From Chromobotia macracanthus (taxonomy: Eukaryota; Chordata; Actinopteri; Cypriniformes; Botiidae), in the NCBI GenBank assembly GCA_036877525.1, contig JAZGTH010000064.1, forward strand, positions 633,001 to 697,000: 64,000 nt of DNA. Reading direction: 5' to 3'. The stretch's first letter is position 1, and every line of letters starts with the position of its first letter. The notes under the pieces are model-generated. The model saw only the letters and a list, made by a program, of their open reading frames with translations, was not told the origin of the DNA and ran no database searches. The position numbers and the translations under genes were made by a program. Below, one piece after another: positions 22,768 to 36,839 of this stretch.

Positions 22768-25240
22768 ACATATTTGTCTATATGGGGACATTCCAAAGAC
22801 TTCTATTGTTTTATACACAGTTAGTTATAAACAATATAACCTAACCTAAACCCCAACAGAAATCTCTGCATGATTTATAATCAATAACATTTTAGTTACT
22901 ATATTTCGCTGCTTTTTTTACAAATGAGGACATCTTCAAAAGTGGTTTCTCAGATTTGTCCGGTTGTGCTGACTTTTGGGTACACATTTGTCCCCAATAT
23001 ATGGCTAAGTAAACCCCCCCCACACACACAGGGTTATGTAAGCAAACACAGCGGCACTTTTCTCTATGCGTTCTTAGAAACTTGTTTCCAGTTGGTAAAC
23101 CACACACACATATGCAAGTATATGCAGTGAATGACACACACTCTGTTACTGGTGTGTGTTGGGTCGCACAGAGGCTTCCATCAGTGTGTTCCATCATAGA
23201 TCTCCACTTAAAAAGCTTTATTCAAACTGCTTACTGAAAAGCACAATTTTACATCTGAAATTCAAATGGGCCCACCCAGAACACTGTTATCACATGTTAA
23301 TCTTAAATATCCCCCAACACACACACCAAAACTTAGCTCTGCCCTGCTGTGTACATAGGCAGCATTCAAATGGTGCTTCTCACATAAGCACACAGGTGGC
23401 TCAACTTAAAGTTGATTTGAATTCAGTTCGGTGTTAGCATGCTGCTAACCAAACATAGCCATGTTGAAAATACAAAACACACACATTCACTGAATAAAAC
23501 AGACACTAGAGTATTTTGATTGAATCTTCTAATTGAAGTATTAAGGGAGAAATTAATGTATTGCTTTTTTTTATAAAATGCAAGCCTTGCATTTTATGAA
23601 TAAGACAGATCTTCTTTATTGTTCTGCTGAAGATAAAATGTCACCTACACCTTGGATGGCCTGAGGGTAAGTAACTTAACAGCAAATTTTCATTGTTGGA
23701 TGAACTTTCCCTTAAAATGATTGTATTTGATATCCATTGCTTCACTCGGTTCAAGACATTTTGCTGTGTTTTCTTTTTTTAAATCCAGTTGTATTGTTAA
23801 CTGTAAAGGTATTATATAATGTTATGTCTTAGTATGGGTACTTTAGTAACTTAGAGAATCATTCAGTATAGTACCATGAGCTTGCTGTACTCTCTATCTC
23901 TCTCTCTTTCTCTCTCTCTCTTTATCTCTCTCTCCGTCTATGGCTGTACTCTGTCATTAGGGTTTTAAAGGGAAACATGTGGTTGTTTCGGTAGTGATGG
24001 TCATCTGTGGGCGGTGAATGAGTGGTCAGTAATATAGCAGGAGAACAGAGCAGACATGCGTATATATAAACATAATTGCTACATACGCACCCAGCAAAAT
24101 ATACATCTCACAGCCTACAATTACGCCTCTCTCCTCCCTCTCCTACCCTCTTTCTCTGTCTCTCCCCCAATGTCTCTCTCTCTTTGTCTCTTTTTCTCTC
24201 TCTCTGTCTCTGTCTCTCTCTCGACAGCTGCTGGAACTTAAAATGAGTTTTTTTGAGGTTTGATTTAAATTATGATGGCTGATTCTGTATTTGTGGATTT
24301 GCGGTTGGACAGCTTCATTTATCAGAACTCTTTTTTCCAAGTAACACCTGTCACAACCACAGCCAAAAGACTGCAGATAAAAATACAGCAATACACTAAC
24401 AAAAGGCACCGCAAAGTTTCGTGCCAAACCATGTTTCTTTGGACAAGTACCATAATAATATTTTGGGATTTTTTTTGGACCTGTTCCAAGATAATATTAT
24501 GTAATTTTTTAAAATGTGTATCATAGTAGTATTGTATTTGTTTATCATGTACCATGGTAATGGAAAAGTTTTTTGGACATTAAGTGTGAAAGTATTACAA
24601 TGACATGTACCATGGTAAAACCATGTTGTATGGCAAGACAAAAAACTTTATGTATGTGTGTAAATGTTTATTGCCTAAATGTCCTGTTGTTGTGTGTTTG
24701 CATATGACAATGTTTCTAGACAGCACTGAACTCAGTCACCCTCATAAAGGACACACACTGCAGTGGCATGTTTTAACCTGAAGGGGCAGCAGCGCCCACT
24801 CTCTGTAATCTCTGCACTCTCTGCACTGTAAGGTTAGGAAGGTGTGTGATGGTGTGTTAGAACTGGTTGATTATAGCATTGGCATATTGACTAGCAATGA
24901 ATGAATCCTTACAAAATCACAGCGTTTTCTTGTGCATCAGACGTTTTTGTAACCTTTGGTAAACCACAGATTTAAGCAGTCAAACCACAGACATCACTGG
25001 CCTGACAAAGACAAAGAGATGATAGAACAGCATGCGTTTTTGTAAATGTGCAATTTTTACATTATACAAAAAATTTCCTTACATATATAGTGAATCATGT
25101 CGAAATCTAATTTGGAAAAAAGCTTATAAATGTGTTTTTGGTTTAAATTTAATAGTTTTAGCTTAGTGTGTGTGAGGGTTTGGTTTAGGCTGAAGTACAT
25201 ATTATCTTGGTGTGAAACTTGCTCACTAATAAATCTTTGA
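19377..25240. other. Gene-free interval, AT-rich
   Basis: No ORF with a recognisable domain and no RNA gene seen. Contents are CA/GT microsatellites (for example 22711-22763), a CT-rich stretch near 23898-23935 and 24125-24225, a 12 bp inverted repeat with a one-base spacer at 23573-23597, and TACCATGGTA-type short repeat units around 24430-24620. Confidence 0.6.
22711..22763. repeat. (CA)n microsatellite
   Basis: About 26 uninterrupted CA units. Confidence 0.95.
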
Positions 25241-25277
25241 GTGTGTGTGTGTGTGTGCGCGTGTGTGTTTGTTTGTT

Positions 25278-25330
<53 letters not shown>

Positions 25331-25525
25331 AGAATGTTAGCAGCCTATATCCCTAAAGGTCAGACTCCATCATTATCTTTTATATGAGACAAGTGTGTAT
25401 GTGAATGTGTGTTTGCATTCACATTCCACTGTGTGAATAAGAATCATTCTTTTTTATAAGAAACAACTAAAGAAAGAGAGCAGGCTGTGTATATAAGGTC
25501 AATTTTTTTTGTACACCCACTCACC

Positions 25526-25568
<43 letters not shown>

Positions 25569-25950
25569 TCTGGTTTCTTTCTGATCCTGTCTCTCTCACT
25601 GACCCTATCACTATCTAATTCTGATCCTGTCTCTCTTTCTCCGATCCTGTTTCTCTTGCTTTGATTTGTCTTTCTCTCCCTGAACCTGCCTTTCTGATTC
25701 TGTCTATCTCTTCGATCCTGTGTCACTCTTTCTTTTATTCTGTCTGTCTCTTGGTCTGTCTTTGGGTCTGTCTCTCTGTCTCTCTCTCAGTCTGTCTTTT
25801 AAATTTTCAATTGTAATTTTCAATTCATGTGTGTCATTCTATCTTTCTCTGTCTTTCTGTCAGTATCTCTCTCTCTTTCGCTCTCTTTCTCTCTCTCATT
25901 CTCTCTGTCTATCTCAGTCTGTACTTAAGAGATTTTGGAGGCTCAGCTAA
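25241..25950. repeat. (GT)n and long pyrimidine-rich simple-sequence tract
   Basis: GT/TG repeats run 25241-25320, and a TC-rich strand (25528-25930) holds (TC)n plus degenerate TCTGTC and GATCCTGTCTC units. ORFs here on both strands are repeat translations and not genes. Confidence 0.85.
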
Positions 25951-26383
25951 TGGTTTGCTGTTGCTTTTTACAGACTACAAGAGCCACAATAACAGCACAC
26001 AGCAGTTCCTCTGCAGACAGCAGGAAACTGCATCAAGGAATGTCAGGAAAAAATAGTGTTAGACAGACAGTGACATACAAGAAGAATCGAATCAGAATAG
26101 ACAAATGTCAAAACACATGGAAAGAGAAAAATACATTGAAGGATTAGTACACAGATCTTTCAGACCAAAAGTATCAAATCGCATCTAAACTAGTGCTTAG
26201 CTTACATACACATACCACACATTGACCTATCTAAATAGATACATACCCGAATTTAACCGTTTTAAAAAAAATCTCATTATAATTACTAGAGATTAACTGT
26301 AACCGTGACCATAACCTTACAAGAAATGTTAAAAAAGAACAATAAAACACAGTACTGCAATACCAAGATTTAAGAGTAATCTA

Positions 26384-26545
26384 CATTTACATTCACATTT
26401 ATTCATTTGGCAGATGCTTTTATCCAAAGCGACTTACAGTACATTTAAGTTACACTTTTTTTAGTACATGTAGATCTGGGAATTGAACCCACATCCTTTA
26501 CACTGCTAACACAATGCTCTACCAACTGTGCTACAGGAATCTAGA
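26384..26545 (-). mobile_element. tRNA-derived SINE, near full length, minus strand
   Basis: On the minus strand: a tRNA-like head (CTGTAGCACAGTTGGTAGAG, then GGGTTCAATTCC, the box A and box B-like parts), then GTACTAAAAA and the tail TGTAAGTCGCTTTGGATAAA, CATCTGCCAAATG. This is the typical fish tRNA-headed SINE architecture. It is not a functional tRNA gene. Confidence 0.8.
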
Positions 26546-29500
26546 AGTAAAGATGTGATGGTTATGAATCTGAACTGACCTTAACTCTTGTGTTAACCTT
26601 TGTCTTTCCACACTGCTTGTGCTATAGACATGGCTGATTCCTCACGCAGCAGAGGCTTGGGCTTGATACTTTAAATTATTGAAGTTATGATATTCACATG
26701 GAAAATAATGAAGCAGGTGATGAAATCTCAGACTTGCATTGCACTGCAGAAAAAAGCAGGATATCAGAGACCTAAGACAGGCTAAGATGAAGCTCTTTTG
26801 ATTTTGGCCAGTGAGCAACAAGTAATATTTCATTGCTAAGATTTACTCAAGAAAATATAAAATGTAGTTTTATTTTACGCATAGTTTATCTTTCAGATTA
26901 ACACACCCTTTATATTTTACATTTGGGTTGTTACGGCTATTCCACGCACCCTTACTGCATGCGCACGGACAAAAAAATTTTGTTTACTTCTGTTATACTG
27001 TGTTTAGTTTAATTTGTGCATACAAATATAATATTTGCATGCCAGCTGTGTGCTGTCTGTGCCCAGAATGTAGGATGATGGCACAAAGACCTGGCATGAA
27101 GCATTTCAGCAAACCACAAGAAAACATGAGACACATACAAACAAACACACATACTCATGCAAATGTGTGTGTGTGTGTGTGTGTGTGTGCTGCTGGCTAT
27201 GGAGGCCTTAGGTACTTAATTTCCTGAGTAAATGTATGGAATGTGTAAACATTCTTTTTAGCTACACACTCTCCAGCTGTGCTACTGTAATGCCAACAGA
27301 GAGTTTTACCAGACTGCCACCATGCAGAATCTGTACACAACTGCAACATGTTTTACTACAGTAACACACAGCAGTATAATACCTTAACAGTATTATACCA
27401 AGACCAAGTTACCAAAACACAGATTTTCTGTTTCAGTTCTTATAGAAAATCTTTAAATGGTTTTGTTAGAGATTAGTTTTTAGAATGATGAGTTAGATGA
27501 GTAGATTAGTTTTTGCTGCAGGAAAGTGGCAGGTTTATAGAAAGCTTTAGCAACAGTAATATGTAGCCAAATTTCCATCATCATTGATATGTTACACTGC
27601 ACAGAGCAGTGGGCATATTTATAGGAACACATGGTGATTTAAATGTTTTGCCTGGATATGCAGCCAAGGCCTCCTCATGCAGCTCTGCAGTGAGGCCTAA
27701 CATTCAACTCTGCAAAAAGGCTCTGCATTGCAGCTCTGCTATGGGGCCCTTAAAGTTACATTTGTATGATTCTTCATGAAAGTAAGGGTTAGAAAGTTAC
27801 ATTAATTGAAATGGATTTTTTTAGGCTATATTTGTTTGTGCATGTATTTTGCAGTCTTCTGGCCAAATGCTTTTCTTAAGAAACCCATTTATTGTGGCTT
27901 AGGATGTTGTTGCCAACGCAGAGCATTACAAATCAGTCATTTTGAGTTAGATGCTGCCCTAGACGGTCACCGACTGTGGGCAGTAGACAGTAAGGAAGCT
28001 TGGTAGAATTTGGAACAAAGCTAATGTTGTATTTTTCAGAATATATTATTATTTCTTAATTTAAACTCATAAAGTGCTCTGAATTTCAATAGTTATGCCA
28101 ATGCTGTTTTCATTGAAGTCTTCTGTGCGCCTTACATAAGAGCCAATGAAACAGCTAGTGTGGCAACAGTATCTGTGCCTAATCTCTGTCCAGCTCCACC
28201 TTACACACACTTGCGCTTTCTTACCCCCTTACATTATATAAGACGTCCTGTGTGCAGGCCAGGGGAAATGAAATGTTTGTTCCTGATCCCCCAGGGCTAA
28301 AGAGAGGCAGAGAGTGTGCGTGTGTGTGATGGATATATCGAGAGAGGCTTGTACATCTCTCCTTTCTGTCACTCATTTATTAGTGGAGTGCTGTAAGGTT
28401 AAATGAGTGATTATAGATCTGTGTGCGCGTGTGTGTGTGTGTGTATGTATAGAATTTAGAAGGCAGTAAATCACATGGTTTAAAGGAAAATCTACTAATT
28501 TCCTGCTCCCACAAGACACATGAAAAGAACCAGTAAGAACTGCACACACTCCCTTTCACACACACAGTCACATACACACACATACATTCTACAGCATCAC
28601 TGTATAACTCTTTGTAATCTGTCTTGTGAAAGTTGCATACATATGTAATACTTGTAATAATGTTGAGTTTACTATATTTCTGAAAAACATTTAACATTTT
28701 TAACAAAAGTTTCAACAAAATCTTTCAGGAACATGTCACATTTCACCCCAGAATTAAAAACAAGATTGAAATATGACCTGTACCAAAAAATGATCATTTC
28801 CTTATAGAAAATGAAGCCTATTTTTATGGAATCAACATTTATTCAGATCATTCATTTATTCACAAATTCACACTTTTCTTTACAATGTGGCCTTGTGCCA
28901 CACAGGTTAATTATGTGTGGGTGTGTTCTAAAGAGACAGAGGCAAGGTTGTGGGGATTTGGGGTCATAATGACAAAGGCAAATATTTGTTTAGTCTTTAT
29001 TAAAAGAGCTGAATAGAGTCTTACACTGGAATCAGGAATTTAGGAAGCAAGAGAACGAGGCAGAAACAAAACAGAATAGAAGAAACAGGAAGGGCAAGCG
29101 AGAAAGGAGAGATGTTTAGTAATACCTGCATATGAATAGAATGTATGGAATATTTTATTGATGATAAATATGGGATGAAGCCCTCTAGTGGTCTGTCAAG
29201 TTATTACATTGTACAGTTCATTCAGCAGTACACTGGAACACTGTTTTATTTTCTGCTGTTTGCTAAGAAATGTTTGCTGGGTGTTTTCATGAATATTCAA
29301 AAACACTTCTTGAATATTTCCACCAGAATTTACAGGAACCAGATGTAGAAATGAGCACAGAGAGTAAGAAACCTCTTTGGCAACACTATGATGCACTCTG
29401 ATAAACACTAGAATACAGCATACTACTTTTCTGTAGTGTATACTCATTTAATTAATGAGTGGTTTGTATTGACAGAAATAAATAATTGGTTATTTGGCCA

Positions 29501-32500
29501 TTTTTTAAACTTAATTTATGGCAGTCTAATTAAACAAGTCAAGAAAAAGAATACAGTTCAGATTGCTTATGGGTCATTCATCTCAGGCCAAGTCATTTTG
29601 CATTGTGGGATGAGGTACATCAGGCATTTAACAGGCCTAAGTATTACATGCATCATGCTCTAGTTGTGTACTCTATGCTCTGGAAAATGTAATAGATCAT
29701 TTAGGCATTCCATGCATACAAAATTAGCATTCGGCACACAGTATACATACTGCATGCTAAATGCTGCTCCTTTTAAGAACAGTATGTTGGTATGTCACTC
29801 TAAACATACCTTTTGTTTTTATGGTGCCTGCAGTTGTGTAGTGTGTCTTTGTTATGTGTGTAAATTGAGACATGAGCGTGACAAGACTTAATAAAGCTCC
29901 GCCTTTTCAGCGTCACCCTTCCCAGCATGCACCACTGTGGCTGCTTTACTGCAGCTAGTAAATAAACATATAGAACTTTAAAGCATGAGAAGATGTTTAA
30001 ATACAAGACTACAAAATAAAAAGACTGTCTCAACATTCTTGTGTACAGTGTATAAAACTTTATTACCTGGTGTCCAAGCATTTAAGAAACTTATGTGTGA
30101 CCAAACAAGGAGTTTATAGTGGAGAATATCTAATCTGGTCATTTAAATGTTACAGTTGAGACCAAACATGAGTCTGTAATTCAGCAACAATTAAAGCAAC
30201 TCAGTGTAAATCTAGAAATTGTATTGACGCCTGAGTTATGCCTGTGTGTCTAAATGACTTGAAAGTATTTACTTCCATGACATGATTTGACGGATAATTC
30301 AGAGTGTTTGTTAAGCTGTATAATTACTGTTTCTTATAGAGTATGAGAGTATGTTACAACCTGAACTCCGAGTGTTAAACTCATTCTGCATCATGTTTGT
30401 GCTACAGACTTAAATAATCGATAAATAATCAATAAAAATTTGATAATCAAATAAATAGAAATAAATAATAAAAAAAAATCAAATAAATCAAATAAATAAA
30501 AAAAGATAATCAAATCCTGCACCTTACTGAGGAGAGCTGTGTTCCATCCATGGTTATAATATGGGATCACCCTCCATTTGGAAAAGCCAAATTCAGCTTG
30601 ATCACTATGTTAATACACATCTTAGTCTTTGTGTAGCTAGCACTGTGTTCCACCAGTTTAGCTAAAGGAAATCGTACCAATTTCTAAACCAATTTTACAA
30701 GGGATAACACTGAAGTAACACACCAGTATTATAGTAGTGAGTTTTGCACAGGCCTGCTTTGTTTTCTTCACAAAATGCAAAAATCTAGTTTAAATGCATT
30801 TTTCTCAATGCTTTAGTATGTGTCATGCTGAATTTTGTGTACGTGCTTCTGTGTGTGGGTTTAACAGATGGAATTTCACAGCATGCAGGTTATTCTATGA
30901 TCCTGTCTTGCGGTTAAGTGAAAGCAAATTTAAACATGTTAAGTACACAAACACACACACACATTCAGACACTCACACTCATCGCTGCACATTTTGACAC
31001 TTCCATTTGAACCCTGTTCTTCTTTGATCGCACTGCAGTATATGTGGTCATATGCACAGATTCTTCTGTGGCCGTAATCTAATTTACTTTATTTCTTCTT
31101 TAATTATGTTCCTGTCTGTCTTCAGACACAGATCAGCTTACGGGAACTTGTGCTGTTAAATACTAGTTTTTGTTTTTTTGTTCTAGCAAAAAAAAACTAA
31201 ATTGCTATGTGACAAACACACATAGACACACACCCATATACACTGACTGACATGCTTTTACCAAATCACTAGCAGGAACCAAAAATCACAAATGTAATCG
31301 TTCTTAAGAGTTTGCTCTATAGTAGAAAGTCGTCTGAATTTTAGCAAAGTCAAATAGCCCATACGCATATGTAACATATGTACATATATCCAATGTCCAA
31401 TGCCATATATGAAACTTATTAGAAATTGGAACAACTCCCTATATTGACATATAAATCTACCCCATCTATATAATAATTATTAATATGTCATATATAAATA
31501 AATATATATGCACACATACAAATTACATACATTGCATATTACATACAAATGTGACATATTTATAACTAATATATCACTAATCACTAATAATTCACACATA
31601 TATGAATATATGTACATATATGTATATATATGTGTGTAATATATATGGCAATATCACTCTATATAGGAACATATTTGTCATATTACATTTCTGTATGGGA
31701 GTACATGAACAGCTGTCTCGTTGTGTTCAAATGTGTACTAATTCTGTTTTCGGCATCACAAAATATGATTACAATAATCATATAGTCTGTTATATCACAT
31801 TACCGTGGGGTTTGCTTTACTGGCTTCATCTCAAATTATAGGATGCTGTTTAATCTTGTGTTGAGTTTATTCATAGAACATTTAATAGAAAATTACATGC
31901 CTGCAGCTGGTGTGTCATATGTGTGTTTGGATATTCTAGTGCTGTATAAATCATGTGTGTGTATAGCTTATTCTGGTGATGTTATGAGAGAGCAGGTTGG
32001 TGATTATTGCTATACACGCAACCACACTTTGGTTTCGAGCATCGCACTGGGAAATGCCTGTGGGGATGTGTGTGTGTACATGCATGCATGCATGTATGTG
32101 TGTGTGATGGGTTGTAGCCTGTGCTTACACATATAGATATGCCCAATCTGCAATCAGTAGGTTGTTTAGGGTGGATTATAGTGTATGTTTTCTGAGTGAA
32201 AGTGTGTGTGCGCTTCTGTGTACATTTGTGTGTGTTTCTGCACATGCTTATGCAAGTGTGTGTGTATGTGTTGTGTTTCATGTTTTTTCTAAACAATAGT
32301 AAGCAGCACACTTCTTTGGCTTTCACTTTTTAGTCTATTCTGTCCTTTTTCCTTTTCCTTATTTTGCTTTCATTCTTTTTTTTTAAATGGGAAAGTGGTC
32401 CTTCGAAAGTTGCTCATTTAAATTAGGGAGAGGCCCTTGGTTTCCAACTTCCAACCTGCAGAGTTCAGCTCCTACCTTAATTAAGTATACCAGAATCATC

Positions 32501-33354
32501 CAGGTTGGTGTGTTAGAGTAGGTTGGATCTAAACTCTACAGGTCTGTGGACCTCCAGGAACATGGATTGGAGACCCCTGGGTTAGTTAGTGGTTAGTGAG
32601 TTGAACAAACCCATAACTTTGACACCTTATGTGCTGTGGATATTAATGATTTCTCAGAGTATGTGGCTCATTGAAGAAAGATCTTGATCACAATGGCTTT
32701 GTCAGATTTGTTCTTGTCAGCCCATAATCACAATAGGCAGGTACTAGGCATATTGTTTAGTTTCATAAGTTTCATAGCTCAGGAGATCTAATGGAGTTCT
32801 CAGTTATGTCTCTTTTAAGTATCATCTTTTAATCCTAAAATACCTTTAAAGAAATAAAGAGTCTTCTTTGTTTTGACAACATGTTAGAAAAGTGTCCTAT
32901 TAATTCACAATAAAACTTATCCAGTCACTTTCAACCCGTATGAATAAATGAACATGAATATCACATCTTCTAAACTGATATCTTCTAAACTGATATCTGC
33001 TTTTTATGGTCTTTTGATGAATGAGATCCTTCTATGCTCCGTGTTCATGTTGGCTCTCTTTGCCTGTGTGCTTTAATCAAGTCATTGCTGCCTGTAGGAG
33101 GAGCTGCTACTGAAACTACTGAATGAGCTGTTTGTGTTCAGTAGAAGAAGAATGACTGGAAAGCATCTGCTGGGCTAATTGATGTAATTTAGACATCATT
33201 ATCCAGATGAACTGCGGTCAGTGTTTAAAAACACAGAATGGCTGATCAAACACAGTGTGCATGCAATCAAATACATTTCTATGTAGTCATGTCTATGGCA
33301 AAAGATAAACTAACTAAAATAACATTTCCAAATTTTACTGTCTTTTATATTTTA
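26546..33354. other. Gene-free interval
   Basis: No supported coding exon, RNA gene or intact transposon. AT-rich sequence with short CA/TG repeats, an AATAAA/AAATAA-rich patch at 30415-30510 and TATA-rich sequence at 31360-31660. Many short ORFs here have no family signature. Confidence 0.55.
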
Positions 33355-33707
33355 TTAAAGGTAGGGTAGGTGATTTTTCAGAAAAGGTTTCTGTTATGCT
33401 GGTTAAGTCTTCTCATCCCGATAGCAATCACTAAGTAAAGTGGCCTAAATATATTAGTATTGAATATTTATATTTTCTCTGTAAGGTGCAGGACCATAAA
33501 ATGTTTGACCAATAATATGTCTTACTTGCCTGTTAAACTATGTATTTGCATACCTCTGTACGCCCTGTTCACGCAGGCAATCTTCTGTACATGTGTATTG
33601 GAGGGGCATAGCTTTGGAGGGCACTCTAAAGGAAGAGTGGGATGCTATGTTTTAAAAAGCTAGTGTGTTTTTGCTAGCCTCTCCGAAATTGCCTACCCTA
33701 CCTTTAA
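33355..33707. mobile_element. 345 bp TIR element flanked by TTAA
   Basis: TTAA (33355-33358), then AGGTAGGGTAGGTGATTTTT, ending AAATTGCCTACCCTACCT followed by TTAA (33704-33707). The inverted ends match over about 17 of 19 positions. Non-autonomous: no transposase ORF. The TTAA duplication suggests a piggyBac-type source. A second diverged copy is at 19116-19376. Confidence 0.75.
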
Positions 33708-35755
33708 CTAGCATATTAACAAATTACATCCTGAGTTTAATTTGTGAATAAAAGAGACCTTTTTTGAGGGTACTATCACTTTTCAGTCTGATGTAGGATT
33801 TTTTGAGACCCTCTTTAACAAGCACTCACAGAACTGCATTGCATGGGAAACCCCACTCACACATCTAGAAATGTTTTTGGTATATTTTTAAATACATCAG
33901 ATTAACTTTTTCCTGCCCTGTGTGGTTTAAATATATCATAAGTTGATTGAATTTTGATGATTGATAAATTTGGACTCCCACAAGACTCATTTTTCATTGA
34001 GTTTGGTTCATTATTTGGTCATTTGCAGAAACAACTTTTCATCCATCTCCTGTTAGTCCAAGAATATATTGAGATTTTTAATGGCTTCCTTTCTCCTGTC
34101 ACATCAAGGCCCCATTTATTGGCTGAGGCAGTACTGCGATTGGTTCAGGGCGTGGCACAGCAGACTTAGGGGCGTGTCCTTCCTAATGATGGTGTATAAG
34201 CTCGTCGAGCGTTTGATCTGGTCTGGCTGGGTTATTTGTGGAGTGTTGGGATCATTTGGTTTGGACTGTAATTGAAAGCTTTGGGGCAGCATGAGCGTAA
34301 TCAAAGCATTCTGGGTGGTACACTAGAGCACACACACAAATACACACAAAAGCTAGGCTGTAATTTTAGCGCGATACTGAATAAAACCCTGACTGAAACA
34401 GAGAAACAGCTAAAGGGCAAGCACACAATTTAGAGGCTCTAAGTAAGTGTTTTGGACAATAGGGTGTGTGTATCTGCTTTGGAAGTGTGTGTAGCCCGAG
34501 GCAGAGGGAGTGTACAAGAGCTGCAGTTTAAGTGTCAAAGGGTTTCACACACTGACCAATCTTGCAATCTTATGGTTTAAGTAATCCAGTTTCTAATCTG
34601 CAGCACTTTGCAGAAAATAGCAGCTATTAAACTTGTATGCACAGTATGCAAGATTTCTATACATGTGTAATGCCTGAATGAATAATGTATCCCACAATGC
34701 AATGCACTCTACTTTTCTAGATGAGAGTGATGAAAATGAATTTGGTTTTTTTATATCTTTCTGTTGCTTAATTACTTGATCCTGATTGGCCAACACAAAA
34801 TTTTACACAGTAATTACAAAACGAGTGGATTTCTTTCTGATATGATAATTTGACTGTACTTGCGAAATTTAGCACAGTAAGGCCATGTGACAGAAATGTA
34901 CCACACTACTGTTTAAAAAGTTTGTTGTGACAATGCGTAGTGTCTCACATATATACAGTACAGTATAGTATTTCATGCTAAAAGCTGCTTCAGATAATAA
35001 ATAGGCATTGGAGAAGTGCCCTAATGACCTTTGAACTGTGGTGGTATACATTCTGTAGAGCTGGAGGTCTGGGAACATGCCTGGTGTGAGATGATGGATT
35101 AGTTTGTAAAGAGGATTAGCAGAAAAAATGCATCAAATATGTGATATGGCTGTTACATTCTTTGAAGCAAGAATAACAAATGATTTTTATACAAAAGCAA
35201 CACTCTCGTAAGGACAGACAAAACACATAGTAGAGAAGCCAGAGCAAAACATCAGTTCAGTTAAATCATGCATCAGTTCAGTTAAATCATCTGTGTTTTG
35301 TTTAGTTTTTGCTGTGAATTTCTTTATTGAAATAGAAGAGTAATTTTACAGTAACACTTTCTTATGTTAACTGTGATCTAGTTAATATGTCTCTCTTTTT
35401 TTTACATATGTGTGTAACAGTTCTAATACTATTGGTAGTGGGACAGATTTCCAATCTATCATTTGCTGTTATTTCTATTTCTTTGTATATGTAGTTCAGA
35501 CCAAAAAAAGCTGCATTAGCTAGACTAAAACAGTAGACTAAAACGATGGCTCAAATATGTTTGGCTGTTGGCTAATATTAACATCTAACTGTTGTGCAGG
35601 TGACGTCAACTGAAAAAGAAAGGTGATTCATAGTTATTCATAGTTATTGTTCACATTGGTTGGGGGCACATTTAAAAAAGGGGCAACATGGGCAGTTTTG
35701 CATATTGACTATTAACTGCTAAACTAGTGTGCCTGCACTGATTTTATGTTTTTTG

Positions 35756-35812
<57 letters not shown>

Positions 35813-36392
35813 CTCTCTACATATGACTTTTATTTAAGGCCTGTGAACAGTCGTATACAGGTGTGTGGTGTCTGTGTTTGCATGATCCATCAGTGATACA
35901 CGCAACCAAATGCAAAACTGATGCTGACAAAAACGGGGAACACATTCTTGCTGATGGCCAGCTCGTGTGTGTGTGTGTGTGTATGTGTGTGTGTGGTACT
36001 CCAGTTAAAATGTTCACTTAAATACACTCCAGTTTACAGGGTGGGACTTGTGCGGACCTAGATGTGGGTGTGTAGCCCATATTTAGATCACAATCTGTAT
36101 TTTACAGCAAGTTAAATATGTTCTAAATTCACTCTGCTAAATATCCATGGCGAATTGTCAGGCATAAGCGCTGGTTAAGTGTCCAAAGTGCACATAATTA
36201 GAGGAAATGCTGTACACTGTAACATTTCAGACCAGTTTCTCCTCCGAACAGACCTGCTCACAGATAACTCTGTGAGAAATTATTTTCTCATTTAAAAATG
36301 TGATCAACAGGTGATTTTTCATGCTTAATTCATTTTACACAAAGAGCGTTTTGGAGCTCTGCAGGTTCCAGCCAGGACATTGGGCTCTTTGA
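33708..36392. other. Gene-free interval
   Basis: AT-rich. It includes a (TG)n/(GA)n tract at 35757-35811 and a further TG tract near 35968-35994. No domain-bearing ORF. Confidence 0.55.
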
Positions 36393-36829
36393 AGGCTTTT
36401 CACACTAACTTAACCCTGTTCTCAACCCTTTATACTATGTGAGTATTGCCAGACTTGATTTACTTGAAGTTCATTGGATTTTGAGAAGTATTCTTTATAT
36501 GCCAGGTAGTCTGTAAGGGCTTAGTGACATCAGACAAAAAGTCATTAAAAAAAATTACAATTTAAATAATGTTGACAAATGAGTTTTTCCACAAAGTTTT
36601 TCATCTTAAATTCTGTCTATTTTGATGTAACGTTGACTTCAAAAACGTCCACTTGTTTTTGCATGCTGTATACATTTATACAAACAGCTTGAACGCTGTA
36701 TGGACAAACGTACAGTACATCTACAGAAAAGAATAAACAAACAAATGCAAACTGGACGTGGCACACGGACATTACCTTAACCCAGCTTTAAAGCCGACCC
36801 CGGTTAACGATTTGAAGTGTGAAAAGCCT
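36393..36829. mobile_element. About 437 bp element with GGCTTTTCACAC inverted ends, next to the COL27A1 promoter
   Basis: Left end AAGGCTTTTCACAC, right end GTGTGAAAAGCCT: a 12-13 bp inverted repeat. Inner flanks (TTAACCCTG and CGGTTAACG) are also partly inverted. No ORF. It ends about 140 bp before a TATTTAAA motif and at the edge of the CpG-rich promoter island. Confidence 0.5.
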
Positions 36830-36839
36830 ATAGGTAGCC

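Noticed and set aside
26384..26545. tRNA gene
   Set aside because: Only a tRNA-like head on a SINE body; no full cloverleaf. The same holds for 8279, 10323, 45299 and 60429.
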